64,000 nt of DNA from Antribacter soli (GTDB taxonomy: Bacteria; Actinomycetota; Actinomycetes; Actinomycetales; Cellulomonadaceae), in assembly GCF_021568775.1 (NCBI RefSeq), contig NZ_JAKGSG010000044.1, positions 1 through 64,000 of the forward strand. The letters run 5' to 3'. Shown here piece after piece: positions 1 through 8,080 of the stretch (its first letter is position 1; each line of letters opens with the position of its first letter). A program made the position numbers and the translations under genes. The notes under the pieces are model-generated. The model saw only the letters and a list, made by a program, of their open reading frames with translations. It was not told the origin of the DNA and searched no databases.

Positions 1-75
1 CCCGCCCCGGGCCGGCCCGGGCCCGGCCATTCGGGGGGGTGCGGGCCACCCCGCCCCCCCCCCCCCCCGACGAAC
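1..75. other. G/C homopolymer-rich low-complexity stretch
   Basis: The first 75 bases are almost only G and C and include a run of about 17 consecutive C. No coding signal is visible. A similar tract occurs at 18016-18092. Both may be gap-edge or base-calling artefacts rather than real sequence, and this cannot be settled from one window. Confidence 0.5.
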
Positions 76-116
76 TGCCGATCACGGTCGGTCGGTCAGA
101 GGGTGGACCTCTCCCG

Positions 117-710
117 TCAGCCGATGAAACCGACGAGGTCTTCGCAGAGGTTCCGGCCGGTGGTCTGCCCGTTCTCGTCGGTGCCGCCGAGCTCGAAGTC
201 CACCTTCACGTCGTCGTCCTCGTCCGACGGGGTCCCCTCCGCGTTGATCTCGACCGTGAACGACAGCTGCTCCGCGTCGCGGAACAGTCTCTTGCCGTCG
301 GGGCCGCGGTACGACGTTCTTGCCGTGGTCTGCCCCTCGATCGAAAGCACGCCGCCTCCCAGCTCTCTGACGCGCGCGTCCTTGTCCATACCGCGAGTGG
401 TGAAGGAGAAGGTCTGGCCGTTGTCGAGGTTGGTGAACGTGCCCTCGCGGCGGAAGGTGCTCGCCCCGTCGTGCGGCGAGCTGCCGCGGGTGTGCAGGCG
501 GACCATCCCGGAGCGGTCCTCCTCGACCCGCACCGGGAACTCGACCTGCGGACACCACTCCTCGTCCGGTGTGTCCCACCGCTCGTGCGCGAGGAACTCG
601 TCGTGCTGGGTCCATCGCTCGACGAACACGGCTGGTGCGGCTGCCGCGGGCGCGGCCAGCCACATCACCACCGCTGCGGCGGCCGCCGAGATCGTCAGTG
701 ATCGCTTCAT
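117..710 (-). CDS. Secreted protein of unknown function (paralogue 1)
   Basis: This encodes 197 residues starting MKRSLTISAAAAAVVM, a typical Sec signal peptide ending near an AAAAPA cleavage region. The mature part is rich in acidic residues and beta-strand-like segments and has two cysteines (about residues 93 and 189). I recognise no catalytic motif. The ATG at 710 follows a GGGGACGAG ribosome-binding region. A close paralogue lies directly upstream at 967-1566, and their upstream regions are also similar, so the pair arose by tandem duplication. Export to the cell exterior is a firm inference; the function is unknown. Confidence 0.8.
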   Translation of the reverse strand: MKRSLTISAAAAAVVMWLAAPAAAAPAVFVERWTQHDEFLAHERWDTPDEEWCPQVEFPVRVEEDRSGMVRLHTRGSSPHDGASTFRREGTFTNLDNGQTFSFTTRGMDKDARVRELGGGVLSIEGQTTARTSYRGPDGKRLFRDAEQLSFTVEINAEGTPSDEDDDVKVDFELGGTDENGQTTGRNLCEDLVGFIG

Positions 711-966
711 GGGACTCGTCCCCGTACGTGGTTCCGGCCGCGCGCCGCTGCGCGGTCCTCTCCATGATGGAGGGCGGACCGGGGATCGGTGCCCACGGGG
801 CGGGAGTTCACCCGGCTGGGAACCGCCGCCTGATCACCCCGCAGACGCAACCGACGGCGCTCCCGACCGCTCCCGCGGCGGGGGCGCTGTCCATGGTGTG
901 GGTCGGTCGCGTGCACTCGGCCAGCGACCACCAGTCGAGTACACGCTGTGAGCAGACGTTCGAACG
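711..966. repeat. Upstream region shared by the two tandem secreted paralogues
   Basis: This 256-bp spacer resembles the DNA upstream of the second paralogue (1567-1702). Shared blocks are GCGGTCCTCTCCAT, GATCGGTGCCCAC and a GAGTTCACCC segment at about 783-824 against 1661-1702. The duplication therefore copied the promoter region with the gene. I see no other gene in the spacer. Confidence 0.6.
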
Positions 967-1566
967 TCAGCTCTCGTCGCCGATGAACTCGATGAGGTCG
1001 TCGCAGAAGTTCCGGCCCGCGGTCTGGAAGTGCCCGGTGGCGCCACCGAACTCGAAGCTGACCTCCACGTCGTCCTCGTTCGACGGGGTCCCCTTCGTGT
1101 CGATCACGAGCGTGAACGACACCCGCCCTGCGTCGAGGAACAGCTTTTCGCCGTCGGGTCCATAGAACGTCGTCCTGGACGTGATCTGCACCTCGATCGA
1201 GAGCAGGCCGCCGCCGAGGTCGGTGACGTGCACATCCTTCTCCTGACCGCTGGAGATGAAGGAGAAGGTCAGGCCGTTGTCGAGGTTCGTGAACGAGCCC
1301 TCGCTGCTGAAGGTGCTCGCCCCGTAGAGCGGCGAGTCGCCGTGGCTGAGCAGGCGGAACGTCCCCGAGGCGTCCTCCTCGACCCACACCGGGAAGTCGA
1401 CCTGCGGGCACCACTCCTCTTCCGGTGTGCTGAATCGCTCCTGCGCGAGGAACTCGTCGTGCTCGGTCCAGTGCTCGACGAACACCGCTGGTTCGGCGGC
1501 CGCCGGCGCGGCCAGCACCATCACCACTGCTGCTGCGGCCGCCGAGATCTTCAGTAATCGCTTCAT
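967..1566 (-). CDS. Secreted protein of unknown function (paralogue 2)
   Basis: This encodes 199 residues beginning MKRLLKISAAAAAVVMVLAA, a Sec signal peptide, followed by a mature domain close to the 117-710 protein. Shared motifs include AVFVE.WT.HDEFLA, PQV.FPV.VEED and FTNLDNG.TFSF. The frame is open further upstream, but the ATG at 1566 has a GGAGGG ribosome-binding site and begins the signal peptide, so it is preferred. The DNA-level similarity of gene plus leader marks a tandem duplication. No known domain is recognised. Confidence 0.8.
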   Translation of the reverse strand: MKRLLKISAAAAAVVMVLAAPAAAEPAVFVEHWTEHDEFLAQERFSTPEEEWCPQVDFPVWVEEDASGTFRLLSHGDSPLYGASTFSSEGSFTNLDNGLTFSFISSGQEKDVHVTDLGGGLLSIEVQITSRTTFYGPDGEKLFLDAGRVSFTLVIDTKGTPSNEDDVEVSFEFGGATGHFQTAGRNFCDDLIEFIGDES

Positions 1567-1768
1567 GGGATCTTCCCTCCGAACAAAGGTCCGGCCGCGC
1601 GCCGTTGCGCGGTCCTCTCCATCGTGAACTCCTGCCCTGTCCGGTGGTAGGCCCGGACCGGGATCGGTGCCCACGAGGCGCGAGTTCACCCAACCGGGAG
1701 CCGTTCTCCACCGGCGGCTTGACGGGAAATGGCTTTCCCGGTGCGTTCCGGCCCAGTACGTTCCGGCC

Positions 1769-2839
1769 ATGACGCTTCCCGTCCTATGGATCTGCGGCCC
1801 GCCCGGGGTCGGCAAGTCGACCGTCGCATGGGCGCTGTGCGAGGAGCTCGGCCCGCACGTTGCGTACGTCGACATCGATCAGCTCGGCATCTGCTACCCC
1901 GAGCCGCCCGACGACCCCGGCCGGCACCGGCTCCAGGCCCGCAACCTGGCCGCCGTGGTCGACGGGTACCGTGCCGCGGGGGCGAGCGCCGTGGTTGTCT
2001 CCGGCGTGGTGGATCCCGTGCGCGGACCCGACGCGGACCTTCTGCCGGGTGCCGACCTCAGCGTGGTCCGGCTGCGCGCAGACGGCACGGTGCTCGCCGC
2101 CCGGCTCGAACGGCGCGGCTCGGCTGACCTGGTCGAGTCGGCCCTCGCCGAGGCCGCCGGCGTGGAGCGGACCTCCTGGGCCGCGCACGTCGTCGACACG
2201 ACGACCGCGGCCGTTCCCGCCGTCGTCGCCGACATTCGTAGCGCCGTGCCCAGCTGGCCGGGCGCCTCGGCTCCTGGCCCGGCCCCGGTCGCGCCGACGC
2301 CGGCGGACCTCGACGTGCTGTGGCTGTGCGGACCGACCGGCGTCGGCAAGTCCACCGTCGGGTTCCCGGCCTACCTGCGCCTGCTCGGCTCCGGCGCACG
2401 TGTCGCGTACCTCGACCTCGACCAGGTCGCTTTCTGCCCGCGGCTCCCGGGTGACCCGGGCGGACACGAGAACAGGGCCCGCATCGCCGCCGCGATCGCT
2501 GCCGGGTTCGCGGCGGTCGGCGCGTGGCGCCTCGTCGTCGTCGGTCAGGTGGACGACGACGCCCTCGGCGCGTACGACGCTGCGTTCGCGCCTCACCGGC
2601 GCACCCTGGTGCGGCTGCACGTCCGACCGGACGAGCTCACCGCACGGATCCTCAGTCGCCGCGACGGCGGCAGCTGGGCCCAGCCCGGCGATCCGCTCCG
2701 GGATCGCAGCGTCGAACACCTGCTCGCCGTCGCCGCGGAGGCGGCGTCCACGCGCCTCGGCCCTGGGCATGTGGTGGACACCACCGGCCGGAGCGCAGAC
2801 GAGGTGGCCGAGGAGGTCGCAGCGCTCGTGCTCGGATGA
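1769..2839 (+). CDS. Tandem P-loop (ATP-binding) kinase-like protein
   Basis: The 356-residue protein consists of two homologous halves. Each has a Walker A motif: GPPGVGKST near residue 10 and GPTGVGKST near residue 188. Each also has a YVDIDQ/YLDLDQ strand that resembles the nucleotide-kinase second strand, and a terminal HVVDTT motif. This is the fold of small-molecule or nucleotide kinases, duplicated within one chain. The two halves are joined by a Pro/Ala-rich linker (about 165-180). The ATG at 1769 is chosen because it immediately precedes the first domain. The substrate is unknown. Confidence 0.75.
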   Translation: MTLPVLWICGPPGVGKSTVAWALCEELGPHVAYVDIDQLGICYPEPPDDPGRHRLQARNLAAVVDGYRAAGASAVVVSGVVDPVRGPDADLLPGADLSVVRLRADGTVLAARLERRGSADLVESALAEAAGVERTSWAAHVVDTTTAAVPAVVADIRSAVPSWPGASAPGPAPVAPTPADLDVLWLCGPTGVGKSTVGFPAYLRLLGSGARVAYLDLDQVAFCPRLPGDPGGHENRARIAAAIAAGFAAVGAWRLVVVGQVDDDALGAYDAAFAPHRRTLVRLHVRPDELTARILSRRDGGSWAQPGDPLRDRSVEHLLAVAAEAASTRLGPGHVVDTTGRSADEVAEEVAALVLG

Positions 2840-2891
2840 GGACTCGTGGCCGGGGGTCAGGACGCCTCTCGGGCCGGGCCGGCGCGCGCGG

Positions 2892-3371
2892 TCATCCCCC
2901 CGTCAGGCTCGTCGCCATCTTGTCCAGGGTCTGCTCGAGGCCGGCGAGCGACATCTGGTACGTCATCTCGGAGGTGTAGCCGTACTCCGTGACGGTCAGC
3001 TCGGTGCTCTCCCCGACTCCGGGGGCGAGGGTCACGACGTGCCGAACGGGGACGGGGATCCCCGGTGGCAGGCCGAGGTCGGCGGGATCGACGATACGAC
3101 CGGACGGGTCGCAGAACTCCATCGTGAACTCGAGCCGGACCTCGGGCTCCACCTGCTGGTAGGTCCACAGGTTGTGCAGCTCGACGCCGTCGGGGGACCG
3201 CATGCACACGTGCGAGCTGGCGCCCGCCCGCACGTCCATGTGCGCCTCAGGCGACGTCCAGCCGGCGGGGCCCCACCACCGCACGACCTCTGCCGGCTGG
3301 GTCCAGGCGTCCCACACACGGCCGACCGGAGCGTCTATCGTCCGTGTGACGACGACGTCCCGCACGGTCAC
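2892..3371 (-). CDS. SRPBCC (AHSA1-like) domain protein
   Basis: From the GTG at 3371 the product is 159 residues of a single START-like/SRPBCC domain. It opens VTRTIDAPVGRVWDAWTQPA, contains VVRWWGP and PEVRLEFT, and ends with a C-terminal helix, as in the AHSA1/ATPase-activator family. The role is probably binding of a small hydrophobic ligand. A 29-codon ORF (3457 to 3368) ends overlapping this GTG, but no ArsR regulator, the usual partner, is present. The frame is open upstream to 3584, but that part has no similarity to the family. Confidence 0.75.
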   Translation of the reverse strand: MTVRDVVVTRTIDAPVGRVWDAWTQPAEVVRWWGPAGWTSPEAHMDVRAGASSHVCMRSPDGVELHNLWTYQQVEPEVRLEFTMEFCDPSGRIVDPADLGLPPGIPVPVRHVVTLAPGVGESTELTVTEYGYTSEMTYQMSLAGLEQTLDKMATSLTGG

Positions 3372-3615
3372 CGCAGGCTCCCTGTCGCGGTCTGGGGGCG
3401 GTCCGTGGAGTGCCGGGCGCGGCGGCCCGCTTCGACGATCACCTGGGCGTCGATCATGGTGAGTGCATCTCTTCTCGCTCGCAATGCTCTGGGTCGCCCG
3501 GTCGAGCAGGCTCCTGACGATCAGAAGCCCTTCCCGCGCCGGCGTCAACACGGACCGGACCTTGCGACAGCGCGTCCGGCACACTCGCCGTCGTGAGGGA
3601 GATGCGGCGGTACAC

Positions 3616-4782
3616 CTAGAGCCAGCCGCTGCGGCGGAAGAGCCAGTAGAGACCGGCGCAGAGACTGACGACGACGCCCACGACCGCGAAGTAGCCGAAC
3701 CGCCACGTCAGCTCGGGCATGTACTCGAAGTTCATCCCGTAGATCCCGGCGATGGCGGTCGGCACCAGCGCGATCGCCGCCCACGCGGAGATGCGGCGCA
3801 TGTCCGCGTTCTGCCTGACGGCGATCTTGCTGTGCCGCACCCCGACCCGGGCCAGGTCGGCCTGCAGCACGTCCGAGAGCAGCCGGTCGTGACCCTCGAT
3901 GCCGTCCGAGGCCCGCAGGGCGTGGTCGTGCACATCGCGGAAGTAGGGCGCCGCAGCCTTGTCCACGACCGGTATCGATCCCTCCGCCAGTTGACGCAGG
4001 GGAGCGTTCAGCGGAAGCACCGCACGGCGGAACTCCGCCACCTCGCGCTTGAGCTTGTAGATCCGTTCCGCATGGTCCTCGCCGCCGTCACCGCCGAACA
4101 CCTGGCTCTCGATCTCGTCGATGTCCTCTGTGATGGAGACGATGGCTTCCTCGTAGCCGTCGACCACCAGGTCAGCGGCTCGATAGACAACCGCGGTAGG
4201 GCCGTCGACCACCGGCTTCGAATCGCCGCTGTCGAGCTCGGCTCGTACCCGGCCCAGCACGTCGCTGTCACCGTGCCGGACCGTCACGACGAAGTCCCGC
4301 CCGAGGAAGAGCGCGATCTCGCTGACGTCGATCACCTCCTCGTGATCGACGTAGCGGACCGGCTTGAGCACCATGAACACCACGGAGCCGTACACCTCGA
4401 GCTTCGGCCGCTGATGCGCCTTCACCGCGTCCTCGACCGCCAGCGCCGGCAGCCCGAACTCCTCGGCGACCACGGCAATTTCCTCGGAAGTAGGCTGTTG
4501 CAGCCCGATCCAGACGAATCCCGAGGCTGTGCGCGCCGCCTCGGCGGCCTGGTCCAGCGGAACCCGTCCCGGACGGCGACGCCCGTCCACGTAGACGCCG
4601 CAGTCGCCGATCACGGCCTCGATGCCACGCTCGCGGACGCTGTCCTCCGAAGCTTCCGGGAGCCGGAGCCCGGCACCGGGCCGCCCCCGTGCGCGCCGGC
4701 CGAGCCGCCGCGCTCCATCAACGCGCCGCCCAGCAGGTTCATCGGCAGACGCTGCCCGCCCTGGCTTCCCAGTTCCAGCCAT
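3616..4782 (-). CDS. corA: CorA-type magnesium/divalent cation transporter
   Basis: The 388-residue protein has a long soluble N-terminal domain rich in alpha/beta segments and long charged helices. Two C-terminal membrane segments follow, with the signature YGMNFEYMPEL between them, the CorA GMN selectivity motif. The C-terminus ends with basic residues (FRRSGWL). It would form a pentameric channel for Mg2+ or Co2+ uptake in the cytoplasmic membrane. The ATG at 4782 is preferred over upstream in-frame ATGs because the extra sequence is not CorA-like. The gene stands alone. Confidence 0.9.
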   Translation of the reverse strand: MAGTGKPGRAASADEPAGRRVDGARRLGRRARGRPGAGLRLPEASEDSVRERGIEAVIGDCGVYVDGRRRPGRVPLDQAAEAARTASGFVWIGLQQPTSEEIAVVAEEFGLPALAVEDAVKAHQRPKLEVYGSVVFMVLKPVRYVDHEEVIDVSEIALFLGRDFVVTVRHGDSDVLGRVRAELDSGDSKPVVDGPTAVVYRAADLVVDGYEEAIVSITEDIDEIESQVFGGDGGEDHAERIYKLKREVAEFRRAVLPLNAPLRQLAEGSIPVVDKAAAPYFRDVHDHALRASDGIEGHDRLLSDVLQADLARVGVRHSKIAVRQNADMRRISAWAAIALVPTAIAGIYGMNFEYMPELTWRFGYFAVVGVVVSLCAGLYWLFRRSGWL

Positions 4783-4870
4783 CACTGAACTGTACCGAGT
4801 CGGCCCTGAGCGCCTCATGCCAGGACGTCCGGTGACACCCCATGACCACATCACACCCGGTGCCGAACCT

Positions 4871-5770
4871 TCACTCGCCGGATCGGCGGGACTCCTCCCA
4901 CGCCTTGAACGCGTCGCGGGCACGCACGGCCGCCTCCGCCACCGAGAAGGCCTGCCGCCACCCTCGCTCGTCGAGCTCGTCGTAGTGCCGGAAGTAGGCG
5001 AAGAACCAGCCGTCGGCGACCTCGGCGCTCACAGGCCGATCGGGATCGGTGAGCAGCGCGACCAGCTCGTCAGTCATGAACGCGCGGGCGCCGGCGTGCT
5101 CGTGGGTACGCGCGATCAGCGCGAACTTCTCGTCCTCGAAGGCGTCGGTGCCAAGGACCTCTGCAGGCCGCATCCCACCCGAGCGGCCGTGGTGGAAGGT
5201 GAGCCGCGGAGGCTCCACGTCCAGGTGGGCGGCGAGGAAACGCACCTGGACCGTCGCCTGACGCCCCCGCCATCGGGTGTGGGTGGCCAGCTCGAAGGAC
5301 AGGCCACCGGCCGGCCACTGCACCCGGTGCATCGTGCGGGCGTGGGCCTCCGAGACGAAGATCGAGCCCGGCAACAGCTGCACCTGCGCCTCCGGCTCGA
5401 CCGCTAGGTCGTTGGCCTGGGCGAACGCGACCAAGCGGACCAGCCGCCGAACGCTCCGGCGCTCGCCCAGGGCGACGAGCCCCGCGACCATCGCCCCCAG
5501 GAGCACCGAGCCGCCCACGAAGAACCCGCCCACGACCAGCGCGTCGGAGTCGCCCTCCACGAGCAGCACCACGATGGTGATCAGCACGATGACGGTCACG
5601 AAGCCGCCCACGAGGCAGCCGGCCGCCGCGCTCCCGGCTCGGGATCCGGCGACGTACCGCGCGGTCTCCGGGCCGAAGTCACCACGACGCGCGGCCTCGA
5701 GCACCCTGGCCGAATCGGCGTCGGTAGGGGTCGCCTGCAATGGGGTGTAATCGACCATATCCGGACTCAT
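4871..5770 (-). CDS. Membrane protein of unknown function with two TM segments
   Basis: The protein has 299 residues. A short acidic N-terminus precedes two hydrophobic segments, about residues 48-70 (GCLVGGFVTVIVLITIVVLL) and 77-100. A roughly 190-residue soluble C-terminal domain follows, with conserved-looking FELATHTRW and GWFFAYFRHYDELDE stretches. I do not recognise the family. It is likely a two-TM membrane anchor with a cytoplasmic domain. There is no operon partner: CorA is codirectional but 88 bp away. Confidence 0.7.
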   Translation of the reverse strand: MSPDMVDYTPLQATPTDADSARVLEAARRGDFGPETARYVAGSRAGSAAAGCLVGGFVTVIVLITIVVLLVEGDSDALVVGGFFVGGSVLLGAMVAGLVALGERRSVRRLVRLVAFAQANDLAVEPEAQVQLLPGSIFVSEAHARTMHRVQWPAGGLSFELATHTRWRGRQATVQVRFLAAHLDVEPPRLTFHHGRSGGMRPAEVLGTDAFEDEKFALIARTHEHAGARAFMTDELVALLTDPDRPVSAEVADGWFFAYFRHYDELDERGWRQAFSVAEAAVRARDAFKAWEESRRSGE

Positions 5771-5902
5771 CCGTCACAGACTAGTGGCCGTCGAGATATG
5801 GGCACAGGCGGCGCCTGCGCCGTCGCGACGCCCGTCGAGGTGAGACGAGTCGGTCAGGAATCGAGAAGCACCCCATACCGCGCAGTCCCTAGCGTGGAGG
5901 GC

Positions 5903-6526
5903 ATGGCACACATCGACTCCGTCACCCTCGAGGTGACCGACCCCACCACCGCACGTTCCTTCTACGACGCCGCCTTCGGTCTGGGCGACTCACTCCGCTT
6001 CCGCACCACCGACGCACCCACCACCGGTTTCCGCGGATACACCGTGTCCCTCATCGCGTCCCAGCCGGCGAACGTCAGCGCCCTGTTCGACGCCGCCGTC
6101 GCCGCCGGGGCCACCCCGATCAAGCCGGTCACCAAGTCCCTGTGGGGCTACGGCGGCGTGGTCCAGGCGCCCGACGGGAGCATCTGGAAGATCGCCACCT
6201 CCGCCAAGAAGGACTCCGGCCCGGCCTCTCGGGAGGTCGACCAGATCGTGCTCCTGCTCGGCGCCGCCGACGTGTCGGCGAGCAAGCGGTTCTACGCCGA
6301 GCGCGGACTGACCGTGGGCAAGAGCTTCGGCTCTTACGTCGAGTTCGACACGCCCTCCAGCCGGATCGGGCTCGGGCTGTACAAGCGGCGCGCCCTGGCC
6401 AAGGACGCCGGTGTGCCGTCGGAAGGTTCGGGGTCGCACCGGCTCACGGTGAGCGGCGACATCGGAGCGCTCACAGACCCGGACGGGTTCGCCTGGGAAC
6501 CCGTCCCGGTGGGCAGCCAGGACTGA
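5903..6526 (+). CDS. VOC (glyoxalase/bleomycin-resistance fold) family protein
   Basis: The 207-residue protein has two VOC half-domains. The first starts HIDSVTLEVTDPTTARSFYD and contains GGVVQAPDGSIWKI; the second starts VDQIVLLLGAADVSASKRFY and ends LTDPDGFAWE. The paired beta-alpha-beta-beta-beta modules are typical of glyoxalase-fold enzymes that bind a metal, but the substrate is not predictable. The ATG at 5903 follows GGAGG very closely. Upstream in-frame sequence to 5798 does not resemble the family. Confidence 0.8.
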   Translation: MAHIDSVTLEVTDPTTARSFYDAAFGLGDSLRFRTTDAPTTGFRGYTVSLIASQPANVSALFDAAVAAGATPIKPVTKSLWGYGGVVQAPDGSIWKIATSAKKDSGPASREVDQIVLLLGAADVSASKRFYAERGLTVGKSFGSYVEFDTPSSRIGLGLYKRRALAKDAGVPSEGSGSHRLTVSGDIGALTDPDGFAWEPVPVGSQD

Positions 6527-6598
6527 CGAGCCACTTCCTCTCGATCGATCTGTGGGGGGAGGGTGCGCCGGGCCGGCGAGCGGCCCGGCGCACGCGGG

Positions 6599-8068
6599 TC
6601 AGCCGGCGAAGCGGAAGGTCGCGTCCGCGCGGCCCTGGTCGGTCGAGATGGTGTCGATCCGGAGCCGGTAGTTGTAGTGGCGGAGGTACCGGTCCGGGAA
6701 GTTGTACGACTGGAACGAGACCCAGGAGGAGCTCGCCAGGCCCGGCACCTGCTTGAACGTCGCGTCGGCCTCGAAGAGCTCGGTGCCGTCGTCGCGTGCC
6801 AGGACGAGCTGGTAGTCCTGATGCCGCAGGAAGTAGCCGGGGTAGTTGGCCGACTCGAAGGACACGTACCCGGTCCCGTTGTCCGCCAGGCCCTGGACCA
6901 CGCGGAACCGCGAGTCGGCGACCGGGCTGACGTTCGCGTCGATCCGCGCCTCGAAGTTCGCATGGCGCACGTACCGGTCCTGCGCGTTGTACGACTGGAT
7001 CCGCTGGTAGGTCACGACCGGCTCGCCGGACGGCACGTTCAGCACCGTGCTCGCAGCCACCGGCACACCGAAGTTCGGCGTACCGTCCGCGTTCCACGTG
7101 AACTTCTGGATCCGCGGCGTGCGGGTGCTTCCGCACCCCTGCGTGGACGAGGCGTTCGCGTGGTAGACGATCCAGCTCTCCGTGCCGTCCGGTGAGGTGA
7201 AGAACCCGTTGTGCCCCGGTCCGTAGACGCCGTTGGCGTCGTTGCGCTGGAACACCGGGGTCGCGTTCTTCGTCCACGACGACGCCGACAGCGGGTTGCT
7301 CCCGGTCAGGGTGAGCAGCCCGAGCTTGTAGTCGGGGCCCTGGCAGGCGCTGGCCGAGTAGGTGACGAACGTGCGTCCGTCGTGCTGCAGCGCCACGGGG
7401 CCCTCGTTCATCGGAGTGCCCTGCCGCTCCCAGGCGTGCGTCGGGGTCGAGATGGCGGTGCGAGCGCCGGTGACGGTCCAGGGGTTGCCCATCGCCACGA
7501 TGTAGATGCTCGGGTCCGCACCGGTCCACTGGGCCGGCACCCCGGACCACAGGAAGTACAGCTGGCCGTTGATCGTGACGGGGCTGCCGTCGATGCCCCA
7601 CCAGTCGTTGGCGCCGAACACCATGCCCTTGTAGGTGTACGGGCCCATGGGGTCGGTCCCTGCGCTCTCGGCGACGTGCACCCGCTGGGCCTCGATCGAG
7701 CCGGAACCTGCCGAGTAGTAGATGTACCAACGGGGGCCGTTCGGCCCGTCGATCAGGTGGAACTCCGGTGCCCACACGTTGCTGCCGCGGCTCGCCGGGA
7801 AGTCGTCGTACACCGGGACCGCCGCGGCGCCCTTGAGCGCCTCGATGGTCGGGGCCTTGCGCATCGTGATGGGCCCGCTCCACGGCGTGGTCATGAGGTA
7901 GTAGTAGCCGTCGTGGTACGTCATCCACGGGTCGGGGCCGGAGCTGTTCAGCGGGTTGGTGAACGTCGCCGTGGCGGCGCTCCCGGTGATGGCGGTCAGC
8001 GGGAGCAGGATCAGGGCGAGCAGCGCGGCGGCCGCGCGCACCAGGCGCCGGCGCAGGGTGCTGGTCAT
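6599..8068 (-). CDS. Secreted GH43 arabinanase/arabinofuranosidase with C-terminal AbfB (CBM42) domain
   Basis: The 489-residue protein has a Sec signal peptide (LVRAAAALLALILLPLTAI). A five-bladed propeller GH43 domain follows, with NSSGPDPWMTYHDGYYYL (general-base Asp region) and SNVWAPEFHLIDG. The C-terminal AbfB beta-trefoil has three repeats of the SYN..DRYVRH type at about 350-485. AbfB modules bind arabinofuranosyl side chains, so extracellular attack on arabinan or arabinoxylan is likely. It lies 12 bp downstream of the 8081-9478 gene and is the second gene of that operon. Confidence 0.9.
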   Translation of the reverse strand: MTSTLRRRLVRAAAALLALILLPLTAITGSAATATFTNPLNSSGPDPWMTYHDGYYYLMTTPWSGPITMRKAPTIEALKGAAAVPVYDDFPASRGSNVWAPEFHLIDGPNGPRWYIYYSAGSGSIEAQRVHVAESAGTDPMGPYTYKGMVFGANDWWGIDGSPVTINGQLYFLWSGVPAQWTGADPSIYIVAMGNPWTVTGARTAISTPTHAWERQGTPMNEGPVALQHDGRTFVTYSASACQGPDYKLGLLTLTGSNPLSASSWTKNATPVFQRNDANGVYGPGHNGFFTSPDGTESWIVYHANASSTQGCGSTRTPRIQKFTWNADGTPNFGVPVAASTVLNVPSGEPVVTYQRIQSYNAQDRYVRHANFEARIDANVSPVADSRFRVVQGLADNGTGYVSFESANYPGYFLRHQDYQLVLARDDGTELFEADATFKQVPGLASSSWVSFQSYNFPDRYLRHYNYRLRIDTISTDQGRADATFRFAG

Positions 8069-8080
8069 CGTCGTCCCCTC

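Noticed and set aside
3368-3457. 29-codon ORF overlapping the SRPBCC start
   Set aside because: It is too short, has no recognisable motif and only a weak ribosome-binding site; it could be a leader peptide, but support is insufficient.
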